Positions 17,587 through 27,711 of a stretch of DNA of 64,000 nt are shown one piece after another; position 1 is the first letter of the stretch, and every line of letters begins with the position of its first letter. The DNA comes from Aalborgiella sp963841045 (GTDB taxonomy: Bacteria; Pseudomonadota; Gammaproteobacteria; Burkholderiales; Burkholderiaceae_C), in the NCBI GenBank assembly GCA_963841045.1, contig CAWJBD010000011.1:29492-93491 (forward strand), in the 5' to 3' direction. The notes under the pieces were generated by a model, which searched no databases, was not told the DNA's origin, and saw only the letters and a list, made by a program, of their open reading frames with translations. A program made the translations under genes and the position numbers.

Positions 17587-18774
17587 ATGTCGTCCACTGA
17601 TACCTCAACTGAATCCTTATTGAAAACACCGCTGTACGATTTGCATGTGCAATTAGGCGCTCGCATGGTGCCTTTTGCTGGCTACCATATGCCCGTGCAA
17701 TACCCGACTGGCCTGGTCGCTGAGCACCACCACACGCGTCAACAAGCTGGTTTGTTTGATGTGTCGCACATGGGTCAGCTGCGTTTGCTTGGTCAAGACG
17801 CCGCTGCTGCGTTTGAAAGCCTGATGCCAGTGGATGTGATTGATTTGCCCGTGGGCAAGCAGCGCTATGGTTTGCTCACGAACGAGGAAGGTGGCATCAT
17901 TGATGACTTGATGTTTTTCAAAGTGGCAGAAGATGAAATTTTTGTCATCGTCAACGGCGCTTGCAAAGCCAACGACATTGCACACATTCAAAAACACATT
18001 GGCCATCGATGCAAAGTCGAAACATTTCCGACCCATGGTTTACTGGCACTGCAAGGTCCAGCGGCGGTGAAGGTGTTGTCAAAATTAGCACCAGGCGTTG
18101 AAAAACTGGTTTTCATGACAGGTGGCCGTTTTACCATTGCGGGCACTGATTGCTTCGTCACGCGCAGTGGCTATACCGGTGAAGATGGATTTGAAATCTC
18201 TGTCTCTGCCGACCAAACTGAAGTGTTGGCCAAAGCCTTGTTGGCTGAGTCTGAAGTGAAACCGATTGGCTTGGGTGCACGCAATTCATTGCGTTTGGAA
18301 GCTGGCTTGTGCTTATACGGGCAAGACATTGACACAACGACCAACCCAGTCGAAGCGGGCTTGGGCTGGGCCATGCAAAAAATACGGCGTGTGGATGGTG
18401 CACGTGCGGGTGGCTATCTAGGTGCTACAAATATAATAGCAGCTCAGGCAATTAATACGCCGTCTACAGGCCAAAAAGACCATATTAATTCAGCCGCATC
18501 GTCAAATTCACAGCGCAAACGTGTTGGCTTGATAGCCATTGACCGTGTACCTGTACGTGAGCACACGGAGTTGCAAGACACCCACGGCAACCGCATTGGT
18601 GAAGTGACCAGTGGTTTGCTTTCGCCCACTTTAGACAAACCGATTGCCATGGGCTATGTGAATGCTGCCTTTGCCGCGGTAGGCACTCGCATCAACGCCA
18701 TCGTGCGCGGTAAAGTGGTGGCGATGGAGGTTGCAGCCATGCCGTTTGTTCCAACACGCTACTACCGCGGATAA
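17587..18774 (+). CDS. gcvT: Glycine cleavage T protein (aminomethyltransferase; contains a repeat copy)
   Basis: GcvT moves the methylene unit from aminomethylated H protein to tetrahydrofolate and releases ammonia. The start chosen is the ATG at 17587, after TAGGAG; the frame is open farther upstream but that part is riboswitch. The 395-residue product has TPLYDLHVQLGARMVPFAGY, FDVSHMGQL and SRSGYTGEDGFE-type motifs (here TRSGYTGEDGFE), and PVREHTEL in the C-terminal barrel. Residues about 280-300 (ATNIIAAQAINTPSTGQKDH) are encoded by a repeat copy and lengthen a normally short variable loop before KRVGLIAIDRVP. Confidence 0.95.
   Translation: MSSTDTSTESLLKTPLYDLHVQLGARMVPFAGYHMPVQYPTGLVAEHHHTRQQAGLFDVSHMGQLRLLGQDAAAAFESLMPVDVIDLPVGKQRYGLLTNEEGGIIDDLMFFKVAEDEIFVIVNGACKANDIAHIQKHIGHRCKVETFPTHGLLALQGPAAVKVLSKLAPGVEKLVFMTGGRFTIAGTDCFVTRSGYTGEDGFEISVSADQTEVLAKALLAESEVKPIGLGARNSLRLEAGLCLYGQDIDTTTNPVEAGLGWAMQKIRRVDGARAGGYLGATNIIAAQAINTPSTGQKDHINSAASSNSQRKRVGLIAIDRVPVREHTELQDTHGNRIGEVTSGLLSPTLDKPIAMGYVNAAFAAVGTRINAIVRGKVVAMEVAAMPFVPTRYYRG
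18424..18485 (-). repeat. Interspersed repeat copy R3 (reverse, inside gcvT)
   Basis: Read on the plus strand it is the reverse form: hairpin GCTACAAATATAATAGC, then CAGGCAATTAATACGCCG, then CTACAGGCCAAAAA. The reverse consensus has an in-frame TAG (CAC TAG GCA) that here reads CAG. The coding frame passes through the copy without a break. Confidence 0.85.
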
Positions 18775-18825
18775 TTTTTTCGCTTTCAAACCAAACTTTT
18801 TACCAATTTTTTAGGAGAAATCAAA

Positions 18826-19191
18826 ATGACATTGAAATACACAGAAGACCACGAATGGCTCAAAGTTGAAGGCGATATGGCCACTGTCGGCATTACGCAC
18901 CACGCACAAGATGCATTGGGCGATGTGGTGTTTGTTGATTTGCCAGAAGTGGGTGCCACTTTCGCGCAAAAAGATGTCGCCGGTGTGGTGGAATCGGTCA
19001 AAGCGGCTGCTGACGTGTACATGCCTGTCAGTGGTGTCATCACTGAAGTGAACGAAGCATTGCGTGCCGACCCAGCGTTGGCCAATTCAGATCCTTTGGG
19101 CGCAGGCTGGTTTTTCAAAGTCAAGCTGTCCGATGCCACGCAAATCGCGGCCTTGATGGATGAGACTTCCTACACAACATTTTCTGCTTAA
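18826..19191 (+). CDS. gcvH: Glycine cleavage H protein
   Basis: The H protein carries the aminomethyl group on a lipoyl-lysine between P, T and L proteins. The 121-residue product is full length, with the lipoylation region DVAGVVESVKAAADVYMPVSG, where the Lys of SVKA is the expected lipoyl site. The ATG follows a strong TTAGGAG site. It lies between gcvT and gcvP under the upstream glycine riboswitch. Confidence 0.98.
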   Translation: MTLKYTEDHEWLKVEGDMATVGITHHAQDALGDVVFVDLPEVGATFAQKDVAGVVESVKAAADVYMPVSGVITEVNEALRADPALANSDPLGAGWFFKVKLSDATQIAALMDETSYTTFSA

Positions 19192-19215
19192 TCAATCATC
19201 AATCTGTTCACATCC

Positions 19216-22128
19216 ATGAAAACTGCTGCCAACTTGCTCGATCTCGAAAATGCCAGTGAATTTTTGGCGCGCCATATTGGTGTTGACGCTGATGACGAAG
19301 CCAAAATGCTCAAAGTGGTGGGAGCCAGCAGTCGCGCTGCACTGATGCAAGACATCGTGCCGCACAGCATACAGCGCAGTGCAGCAATGGATTTGCCAGA
19401 TCCGGTAACCGAAGCGCAAGCGTTGGCTGAGTTGAAAGCCATTGCATCCAAAAATAAACAGTTCAAAAGTTTCATCGGCCAAGGCTACTATGGCACCCAC
19501 ACGCCAGGTGTCATCTTGCGCAACATTTTGGAAAACCCAGCTTGGTACACCGCTTACACACCCTACCAAGCCGAGATCAGTCAAGGTCGCATGGAGGCAT
19601 TGGTTAACTTTCAAACCATGGTGTGCGATTTAACCGGTTTGCCCATGGCCAACGCGTCCATGTTGGACGAGGCCACTGCAGCAGCAGAAGCGATGACGCT
19701 GGCCAAGCGCAGTGTCAAATCGAAAAGCAATGTGTTCATCGTGGCGGGTGATTGCCATCCGCAAACGATAGAGGTGATACAAACCCGTGCCAAACCTTTG
19801 GGTATCTCCGTGCAATTGGCGAACTCGCATGAGGAATGGGTCAATGCAATGCAAAGTGACTATTTTGCAGTGTTGGCGCAATACCCCACAACCAGTGGCC
19901 GCATCGATGATTTGCGTGCCGATGTGATTACTGCACACAGCAAGCAAGCGGCTTTCATCGTGGCGGCAGATTTGCTGGCATTGACATTGTTGACGCCACC
20001 GGGCGAGTGGGGTGCTGATATTTGTATCGGTACCACACAGCGATTTGGCATGCCCATGGGCAATGGCGGGCCACATGCTGCTTTTATGGCTTGTCGCGAT
20101 GAACACAAACGCTCTATGCCAGGGCGCTTGGTGGGTGTCAGTGTCGATGTGCATGGCAATCCTGCGTATCGCCTTGCATTGCAAACCCGTGAGCAGCACA
20201 TTCGCCGCGAGAAAGCCACATCCAATATTTGTACGGCACAAGTTTTACCCGCCGTTGTCGCCAGCATGTATGCGGTGTACCACGGCCCGCAAGGTTTGAC
20301 ACGCATCGCCAAGCGCATCAATCAATACACAGCTGTCTTGGCACAAAGTTTGCGCGATATGGGACATGCTGTGAAGCAAGACCATTGTTTTGATACTTTC
20401 ACTGTGCAGTTGAAACAAGCTAATCAGCTCTTGCAATTGGCGCGCGAATTTGGTGTGAATTTGCGTCAATCTTGGCCAGGTTATGTCAGTGTGAGTTTGG
20501 ATGAGACCACCACGCGTGACGATGTGGCTTTGTTGTGGTCTTTGTTTGCACAAAGAGGCATATGCCCTACAAACAAACCACAAATTCCTGATTTTGATGG
20601 CTTGGCTGCAAAATTAGAGGGTGCAATTCCAACATCATTGCGCCGCACCAGCAGTTTCATGACGCACCCTGTATTCAACACGCACCACTCCGAAACTGCC
20701 ATGTTGCGCTACATACGAATGCTGAGCGACAAGGATTTAGCTTTAGACCGTAGCATGATTCCGCTGGGCAGTTGCACCATGAAGCTCAATGCCACCAGTG
20801 AGATGTTACCCATCACTTGGCCAGAATTCGCCAACATCCATCCATTTGCTCCACAAGACCAATTGCAAGGCTATACCGAATTGGACGAACAATTGCGTGC
20901 ATGGTTGTGTCAAGCAACGGGTTACGCAGGCATCAGCCTGCAACCCAATGCCGGTAGCCAAGGTGAATATGCAGGGCTCTTGGCCATCAAGGCTTATTTT
21001 GATGCCAATGGCCAGTCACATCGCAATATCTGTTTAATTCCTTCCAGCGCCCACGGTACCAACCCAGCCAGCGCGCAAATGGCGGGTATGTCAGTGGTGG
21101 TGACCGCTTGTGATGAACAAGGCAATGTGGATTTGGTTGATTTGAAAGCCAAATGTGAACTGCACGCCAACAACTTGGCGTGCGTGATGATCACCTACCC
21201 CAGCACGCATGGCGTATTCGAAACCAGTGTAAAAGAATTGTGCGCCATGGTGCACAGCTATGGTGGACGCGTGTATGTTGACGGCGCGAACATGAACGCT
21301 TTGGTTGGTTTAGCCGCACCGGGTGAATTTGGTGGCGATGTGAGCCACTTGAACTTGCACAAAACCTTTTGCATACCGCATGGCGGTGGCGGGCCAGGTG
21401 TGGGTCCAGTGTGTGTGGTGGCGGATTTGGTTCCCTATTTGCCAGGACATGTCACTACTGGTGTGAAAAGCGGTGTGGGTGCAGTCAGTGCTGCTTTGAT
21501 GGGAAATGCAGCCGTGTTACCCATCAGCTGGATGTATTGCCGCATGATGGGTGCATCTGGCCTCAAAGCTGCCACAGAGGTGGCGATATTGAGCGCCAAT
21601 TACATCAGCGCACGATTGAAAGACCATTACCCCACTTTGTATGCCAGCAGCAAGGGCTATGTCGCACACGAATGTATTTTGGATTTGCGTCCGCTTAAAG
21701 AAGCCACTGGTGCAGCGAATGGTGTATCAGCAGAAGATGTTGCCAAACGTTTGATTGATTATGGGTTTCATGCACCAACTCTCAGCTTTCCGGTAGCGGG
21801 TACGCTGATGGTTGAACCGACTGAGAGTGAAACTTTGTTTGAACTCGATCGTTTTATTGATGCCATGATTGCGATTCGTGCAGAGATTGAGCACGTGCAA
21901 AAAGGTGTTTGGCCGCAAGACAACAATCCCTTGAAGCACGCACCACATACGGCGTCGAGTTTATTGAGTGACGAATGGACTCGGCCATACAGCCGTGAAG
22001 TTGGCGCATATCCACTGGCCAGTTTGAAGCAAAACAAGTACTGGTCACCCGTCGGACGCGTGGACAATGTGTATGGGGATCGAAACTTATTCTGCAGTTG
22101 CGTGCCAGTTGAGGCCTATCAAAATTAG
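19216..22128 (+). CDS. gcvP: Glycine dehydrogenase (decarboxylating), P protein
   Basis: GcvP is the pyridoxal-phosphate enzyme that decarboxylates glycine and passes the aminomethyl group to GcvH. The 970-residue product is the fused single-chain form: the N-terminal half has FIGQGYYGTHTPGVILRN and the C-terminal half has the PLP lysine in LNLHKTFCIPHGGGGPG. It starts 24 nt after gcvH. The lpd gene for the L protein is not in the window. Confidence 0.98.
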   Translation: MKTAANLLDLENASEFLARHIGVDADDEAKMLKVVGASSRAALMQDIVPHSIQRSAAMDLPDPVTEAQALAELKAIASKNKQFKSFIGQGYYGTHTPGVILRNILENPAWYTAYTPYQAEISQGRMEALVNFQTMVCDLTGLPMANASMLDEATAAAEAMTLAKRSVKSKSNVFIVAGDCHPQTIEVIQTRAKPLGISVQLANSHEEWVNAMQSDYFAVLAQYPTTSGRIDDLRADVITAHSKQAAFIVAADLLALTLLTPPGEWGADICIGTTQRFGMPMGNGGPHAAFMACRDEHKRSMPGRLVGVSVDVHGNPAYRLALQTREQHIRREKATSNICTAQVLPAVVASMYAVYHGPQGLTRIAKRINQYTAVLAQSLRDMGHAVKQDHCFDTFTVQLKQANQLLQLAREFGVNLRQSWPGYVSVSLDETTTRDDVALLWSLFAQRGICPTNKPQIPDFDGLAAKLEGAIPTSLRRTSSFMTHPVFNTHHSETAMLRYIRMLSDKDLALDRSMIPLGSCTMKLNATSEMLPITWPEFANIHPFAPQDQLQGYTELDEQLRAWLCQATGYAGISLQPNAGSQGEYAGLLAIKAYFDANGQSHRNICLIPSSAHGTNPASAQMAGMSVVVTACDEQGNVDLVDLKAKCELHANNLACVMITYPSTHGVFETSVKELCAMVHSYGGRVYVDGANMNALVGLAAPGEFGGDVSHLNLHKTFCIPHGGGGPGVGPVCVVADLVPYLPGHVTTGVKSGVGAVSAALMGNAAVLPISWMYCRMMGASGLKAATEVAILSANYISARLKDHYPTLYASSKGYVAHECILDLRPLKEATGAANGVSAEDVAKRLIDYGFHAPTLSFPVAGTLMVEPTESETLFELDRFIDAMIAIRAEIEHVQKGVWPQDNNPLKHAPHTASSLLSDEWTRPYSREVGAYPLASLKQNKYWSPVGRVDNVYGDRNLFCSCVPVEAYQN

Positions 22129-22142
22129 TTCATAATGGCGTT

Positions 22143-23048
22143 ATGCAGCTCGACTACCAAGTCCCAACGCCATTAGAGTATTTCAAATTGCTGGTCAATT
22201 CTGACGAGCAATCTGACAATCAGTTTCCTTTGCTGGAAGCGGCTACTGCGCTGGCGCAAGATGAATATCCGGACTTGGATGTACAAGCGGTTTTGGACGA
22301 TGTTGATAAGCTACTGGCGCGTGTGAAACGACGCATCCCTGCTGACAGTTCTGCGTTGCAACGATTGCGCATCTTGAGCCAATTCTTCTTTCGCGACTTA
22401 GGGTTTGGCGGCAACGTGAATCATTTTTACGATGCCGAAAACAGTTTCATCAATTCTGTATTGCGCACGCGCCGCGGCATACCGATTTCCTTGGCAGTCC
22501 TTTGGTTGGAATTGGCGCAGGGTTTGAAGCTGGATGCATATGGCGTCGCATTTCCAGGGCACTTCATGCTGAAGGTGAGTCTGCCCAACGGACAAGTCGT
22601 TATCGATCCGTTCACAGGTCAATCGCTGAGTCGTGAAGATTTGAGTGAGCGTTTGCAGCCCTTTCAAAAAGAGCAGAACGCTGCGCAGAAAATGCAAGAA
22701 CTGGATGACGAGCATGACTCGTCAACGACAGATCAAGACATCCCATTGGGTTTGTATTTGCAAGCGGCAAAACCGCGCGACATTGTTGTGCGCATGTTGC
22801 ACAACTTAAAAGAAATTTACCGCAGCCAAGAAGATTGGCAACGCATGATTCAGGTGCAAGACCGATTGATTGCACTGTATTCCGATGCGTGGGAAGAATA
22901 CAGAGACCGCGGTCTGGCGTTTGCCGAATTAGGCAAAGCCACTGCTGCCGTGCATGATTTAGATGTGTATTTGAGTCAAGTAGCGGATGCCGTCGATGCC
23001 AATGCCATCGCACTGCGTGCAGCAGAATTACGCAGAGCGATTATTTAA
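22143..23048 (+). CDS. SirB1-family protein with transglutaminase-like and TPR regions
   Basis: The 301-residue product matches the SirB1/UPF0162 family. The middle part has a transglutaminase-like core (FYDAENSFINSVLRTRRGIP, then GVAFPGHFMLKV and DPFTG), and the C-terminal third is helical and TPR-like. The biochemical role of the family is not established. It follows gcvP closely (14 nt) and converges with the ABC importer genes, with 24 nt between. Confidence 0.85.
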   Translation: MQLDYQVPTPLEYFKLLVNSDEQSDNQFPLLEAATALAQDEYPDLDVQAVLDDVDKLLARVKRRIPADSSALQRLRILSQFFFRDLGFGGNVNHFYDAENSFINSVLRTRRGIPISLAVLWLELAQGLKLDAYGVAFPGHFMLKVSLPNGQVVIDPFTGQSLSREDLSERLQPFQKEQNAAQKMQELDDEHDSSTTDQDIPLGLYLQAAKPRDIVVRMLHNLKEIYRSQEDWQRMIQVQDRLIALYSDAWEEYRDRGLAFAELGKATAAVHDLDVYLSQVADAVDANAIALRAAELRRAII

Positions 23049-23072
23049 ACCGCAGCCTGCGTTAATCTTCAT

Positions 23073-23840
23073 TTACTCGTTTTGTGAACCACGGTGTGCC
23101 CATGCGGTTGTATGGTGCTCAATGTAGCTGAACAATTCATACATCGCCATCGCCATCGCGCCCACTACCAACAAGCCTGCAAAAGCCAAACCCATTTGCA
23201 TGGCTGAACCGGCTGAAATCAGCAAGTAGCCAATACCTTCGTTAGCTGCCGTCATTTCGGAAACGGTGGTTCCTACAAATGCCAAAGTAATAGCGACTTT
23301 GAGCGAGCCAAAGAAATAGGGCATTGAACGTGGCATACCAACTTTGGTTAAAACATCCCAGCGTTTAGCGCCCAAAACACGCAGCACGTCTTCCAATTCT
23401 GGCTCCAAAGTGGCCAGACCAGTGGCGATATTCACCATGATAGGAAAGAACGAAATGAGAAAAGCCGTCAAGATGGCCGGACCCACGCCAATACCAAACC
23501 AGACCACCAAGATAGGCACAAAGGCAGCTTTAGGCAAAGCGTTGAAGGCGGTCATTAATGGGTAAACAGCGGCATAAGCGATGCGGGAACTGCCAATGAC
23601 AAAGCCCAACAAAACACCCACCACAATGGCGATACCAAATCCTGCCATGGTGACCCAAAATGTGCGCCAAGCATGACCTGCAATCAATTCTTTGTATTCA
23701 ACAAATTGAGACCAAATGCGTACCGGACTTGGAAAAATGAATTCAGAGACATTGAAGAAGCTGCAAATCGCTTGCCAAGCGGCAATGATCAATACCAGCA
23801 ACACCCAAGGCGACCATCGTTCGAGTTGTTTCTTGTTCAT
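23073..23840 (-). CDS. ABC importer permease, nitrate/sulfonate/taurine type
   Basis: The 255-residue product is an integral membrane permease with about six helices and the BPD-type coupling motif region around EPELEDVLRVLGAKRWDVLTKVGMP (EAA loop). It belongs to the SsuC/TauC/NrtB-like class. It overlaps the ATPase gene by four bases, and a binding protein gene lies upstream, so the three form one importer operon. The substrate cannot be told from sequence. Confidence 0.88.
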   Translation of the reverse strand: MNKKQLERWSPWVLLVLIIAAWQAICSFFNVSEFIFPSPVRIWSQFVEYKELIAGHAWRTFWVTMAGFGIAIVVGVLLGFVIGSSRIAYAAVYPLMTAFNALPKAAFVPILVVWFGIGVGPAILTAFLISFFPIMVNIATGLATLEPELEDVLRVLGAKRWDVLTKVGMPRSMPYFFGSLKVAITLAFVGTTVSEMTAANEGIGYLLISAGSAMQMGLAFAGLLVVGAMAMAMYELFSYIEHHTTAWAHRGSQNE

Positions 23841-24700
23841 GCCTTGGCCACCGTATTCGTTGATGCTGTGACTGTATTGGCAGCTGCTTGACGTATTGAA
23901 CCAATGTGACCACGTAACTCGTGCACGATATCGCCAAACTCAGGCGTATAGGTGATCTCAAGGTCACGAGGAGCAGGCATTTCAATGTGCTTTTTGACCA
24001 CAAAGCGACCAGGGCTTTTGCTCATGACGTAAACCGTATCTGCAAGGAAAACTGATTCACGTAAATCGTGCGTAACCAGAATCACGTTGAATTTTTGCAT
24101 GGCATGCAAATCGCGCAAGATGCACCAAAGCTCTTCGCGCGTAAAGGCATCCAGTGCACCAAAAGGTTCATCCAGCAGCAACAATTTGGGTTCATGAATC
24201 AAAGCACGGCAAATACTCACGCGCTGCTGCATACCCCCTGAAAGTTGCCAAGGGAATTTATCTTCATAACCAGCTAAACCCACTGTTTGCAACAATTTGC
24301 GGGCACGTGCTTCGTATTCAGCACGGTTGCTCTTAAAAGTACTGCGGTAGGGTTCGACAATTTCCAGTGGCAGCAACACATTGTTCATGGTTGTTCGCCA
24401 AGGCAACAAAGAGGGGGCTTGAAATGCCATCCCTGATATTTTCAATGGACCCGTTACAGGCTTTCCATCAATCAAAATCTTGCCCTTGCTGGGCATTTTT
24501 AAACCCGTGGCCAATTTCATGAAAGTGGATTTGCCACAACCTGAAGGCCCCACAATGGCGATGAATTCGCCTTGTTTGGCTTGCAGATTAATCTCTTCAA
24601 CAGCAAAATGGTTTTGCGCTAAGAGCTCATCATTGTAAGCAAGCCAAACGTTTTGAAAATCGACGAATGAAAGGTTTTCAGTTCCAGCGGGATCGGTCAT
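23837..24700 (-). CDS. ABC importer ATPase, nitrate/sulfonate/taurine type
   Basis: The 287-residue ATPase energizes the adjacent permease. It has Walker A (VGPSGCGKST), the Q-loop near MAFQAPSLLPWR, the ABC signature LSGGMQQR, Walker B LLLLDEPFGALD and the switch His in VTHDLRE. The PSLLPWRT form after the Q-loop is typical of SsuB/TauB relatives. It lies between the binding protein and permease genes in the same orientation. Confidence 0.93.
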   Translation of the reverse strand: MTDPAGTENLSFVDFQNVWLAYNDELLAQNHFAVEEINLQAKQGEFIAIVGPSGCGKSTFMKLATGLKMPSKGKILIDGKPVTGPLKISGMAFQAPSLLPWRTTMNNVLLPLEIVEPYRSTFKSNRAEYEARARKLLQTVGLAGYEDKFPWQLSGGMQQRVSICRALIHEPKLLLLDEPFGALDAFTREELWCILRDLHAMQKFNVILVTHDLRESVFLADTVYVMSKSPGRFVVKKHIEMPAPRDLEITYTPEFGDIVHELRGHIGSIRQAAANTVTASTNTVAKA

Positions 24701-24705
24701 TGTGC

Positions 24706-25777
24706 TTATTTCTTGGCAGATGACAAAATATTCAACTCAGCAGCGCTAGGTAAGAACGAACCGTTCCAAATTGCATCAGGGTTGACGCGACTTTTCGTGT
24801 TGAATGCATCTGACACTTGTGATGCCATCAACGACAAGCGTGGTCCTTTGACTTGTCCGAAACCCTCAGCACGCGCATCGGCGCTGTTGATAACAGTGTT
24901 GATGGCCAATTGCAAGCGGCGTGTTTCTAAAGCTGAATTGATAATGCCGTCACGCGCTTTCACAGTTTCAATCGCTGACTTCTGGTTTGGCTAATACATC
25001 TTTCATGCCTTTGGTAAAGGCAGATAAGAATGCTTTCACAGCAGCTGGATTTTCTTTCAGCAATTTGGGCGATGCAATGATGGCATTGCCGTACAGTTTG
25101 ACACCGTAGTCTGGGTATTGCAATATGGTCACATCTTCAGCTTTCACACCACGTGCTTCTAAGTTGAGCAAGGAAGTGAAGGTGAAACCTGTAATGGCGT
25201 CCACATCACCGCGGGCCAACATGGTTTCACGCAATGGTGGGTCCATGGCAGTCCATTGCACGCCAGCGATGTTGTTGGCTTTTGCAAAAATAGGGAAAGC
25301 ACGACGACCCGCATCAAAAACAGGTGCACCTAATTTTTTACCATTCAAATCAGCAGGTGTTTTGATGCCTGATTTTTTCAGCGCCATCACAGATGCGGGT
25401 GTATTGTTGTAGACCATCATGATGGCAACAGGTTTGTTGGGTGCATCAGGGTTGTTGGCATGGAATTCCATCAATGCTGCCAAGTCAGCAAAACCCATGT
25501 CGTAAGTGCCCGATGCCACGCGGGTGACTGCACCGCCAGATCCATTGCCTGCATCAATCGTCACATCGAGTTTGGCGTCTTTGAAGTAGCCTTTGGCAAC
25601 AGGTACTAAAAACAATGCTGCAGGACCTTCAAAACGCCAATCGAGTTGAAATTTGATGGGTGTCAAGGCTTGTGCTTGGGCAGTACTGATTGCTGTCATC
25701 GAGCCAGCACCCAACATAGCGAGAGCCAAAGCGCTGGATTTTAGAAAAGTGCGTTTCATTGTCGAGTGTTTGATCAT
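24706..25777 (-). CDS. ABC importer substrate-binding protein, NMT1/TauA-like (frameshifted)
   Basis: This periplasmic protein delivers the ligand to the importer encoded next to it. The start at 25777 is chosen because a TAGGA site precedes it; a later ATG at 25759 is also possible. A signal peptide (ALALAMLGAGSMTAISTAQAQA) leads into PIKFQLDWRFEGPAALFLV, an NMT1-type N-terminus. The frame breaks at about 24975-24985, where one extra base separates KPEVSD from AIETVKARDGIINS. The restored length is about 355 residues. The LDW motif recalls pyrimidine-precursor binders, but the substrate is undecided. Confidence 0.85.
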
Positions 25778-25922
25778 GGTGATTCCTATAGTATGAAATA
25801 ACAAAAAAACGGAAGCTATCAATCGTGAATTTAAAAAGCAAACCGCTTATTGTCTCGCAAATTGCGTGCCAATTGAAAGTATTTAAGTGGTGAAAACCCC
25901 TATTTTTCGCACCAAAATGGCG

Positions 25923-27609
25923 CTATTTATTCGTGCAAGTCGAATAAACATCGAGTTCAGGTTTATATGCACTGGTTTGCACCTTCATCAGCCCCAAAAT
26001 GGAGTGGAAGTAGTTGTCATGAGAAAGTCGGGTTTGTATCTGATTTTCTAGACAGCCTGGTTTGATGTGTTTGCGCGCCATGAATTCATTGGACATCCAT
26101 TGGATCCAAGGAATGCGCTTTTGTACATCTGGGGCAATTGCGTAGGGTAATCCATGTAAATAAATGTTTTTTTCACCCAGTGACTCGCCATGGTCAGCTA
26201 CATACAACATGGCCGTTTGTGCTTGGGGCTGTATGCTTTTCAAGTAGTCCACGACCTTGCCAAGGAAATGATCGGTATACAAAATCGTATTGTTGTATGC
26301 GTTAGTCACTTCAGCTCTTGTGCAGTCTTGCAAGATATTGGTTGCGCATTCGGGTTTGAACTTGTTTAATGGCTTCAGGAGAACGTTTGAAGTATGCTGG
26401 ACCATGACTGCCCATTTGGTGCATGATGACCACGATACCGCGATGCAATCGATCAACTGGTAATGTAGCCATGCGCTCTGAGAGTTGGCTCAACATGATT
26501 TCATCAAAACATTCGCCAGAAGTGCACAGTTTGGGGTCGCTTAAATTTCGAGTAATGGCGTTCGGCACACGGTCACAAATACCCTTGCAACCCGATTGGT
26601 TTTCCAACCAAAAAACTGCCAGTCCAGCATGGTGCAACACATCAACCAGATTTTCAATCGATTGTGTGCTGTCTTCAAATTCAGATTTACTCAAATGAGA
26701 AAACATGCAGGGCAAAGCAGTGGCTGTACTGGTGCCGCACGACCACACATTCCTAAAGCTGGTGAGCTCACCGCGTTGATCGGTATTTTTTTTCAACTGT
26801 GCCAATGAAGGCGTTGTATTGTGTTCATAACCATTGATGCCAAAATTGCCGCTGCGAGCAGTTTCACCAACGACCAAAATCAGCAAGGGTGATTCGGTTT
26901 GACGCTCATAAATGGTGCTTAATTTTGCATCTCGGCCAAGCTCTTGAAGAGTGTTCGATTCTGTGCGCAAGGGTTGGAATGCCAGCTGTGAAAGTGCATA
27001 AAACGAATTGAGCGGGTTCACCATGAAACGCAACTGCATATGATTGCGCATGGTAGATGCCAAGTCTTGGTAGCTGGGTATGATGGCCGCTATTGCCAAA
27101 GCAGCGCTGGCTAAAAAGAGCAAGATGTTTTGTTTCAGCTGTTTCCAAAATGGTTTGTATGGAATAGTCTTTTTCCATAACCAAATAATTGGTACGATGG
27201 CAAATACAAACACAACCCCCAGCATTTTCCAGCTGAGCAAATCGCGTGTTTCGCGCAAATCGGTTTGCATTGCATTGGTCATCATGGTGTCGTCAATGAC
27301 CACACCGTAGGTGAACATGAAGTAGCCACCGAATGCAGCTGCAAGCAACATGAGTGCAATGACAGGTTTAATCACCCAGCGCCAATTCAACAGACTCAGC
27401 AACATCATGAACATCGCTGCAATAAGCACAGCAAATGACAAGGTGAACCACACAGCACGCCAGTCATTCATTTCTGGCAAGCGAGCCAATTCAAGCCAAA
27501 GCGGTAAATTCCCAAGCGTGGCCAGCCACAAGCTGAACATGGTCAGCAGTTTGGCAGGATGCCAACCAGACGAAATGGACTCTTTGAATTGTGTTTCGCC
27601 TGGCTTCAT
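25923..27609 (-). CDS. eptA: Phosphoethanolamine-lipid A transferase, EptA/PmrC type (frameshifted)
   Basis: This inner membrane enzyme adds phosphoethanolamine to lipid A, lowering the negative surface charge. The N-terminal part holds about five hydrophobic helices; the periplasmic catalytic domain has VVGETARSGNFGINGYE and the nucleophile region CGTSTATALPCMFS, where the Thr is expected to be the acceptor. A break near 26360 (one extra base in ATTAAACAAGTTC) joins AIKQ to FKPECATN and then LYVADHGESLGE, with its metal ligands. The restored length is about 561 residues. It is of the same family as MCR enzymes but looks chromosomal and ordinary. Confidence 0.88.
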
Positions 27610-27647
27610 ATTGGCAACATTATAGGCATCTCTTCAATCCAATAGTT

Positions 27648-27703
27648 GCTATAAAATTCATAGCAACTTAGGCAATAAACATGCCGGTTAATGCCATATT
27701 TTG
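27648..27703 (-). repeat. Interspersed repeat copy R4 (reverse, between dnaJ and eptA)
   Basis: The hairpin GCTATAAAATTCATAGC is followed by TTAGGCAATAAACATGCCGG and TTAATGCCATATTTTG. It is a somewhat diverged copy that lies just after the dnaJ stop, and reads as the forward form on the strand that dnaJ is transcribed from. Confidence 0.8.
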
Positions 27704-27711
27704 CTTGTAAA

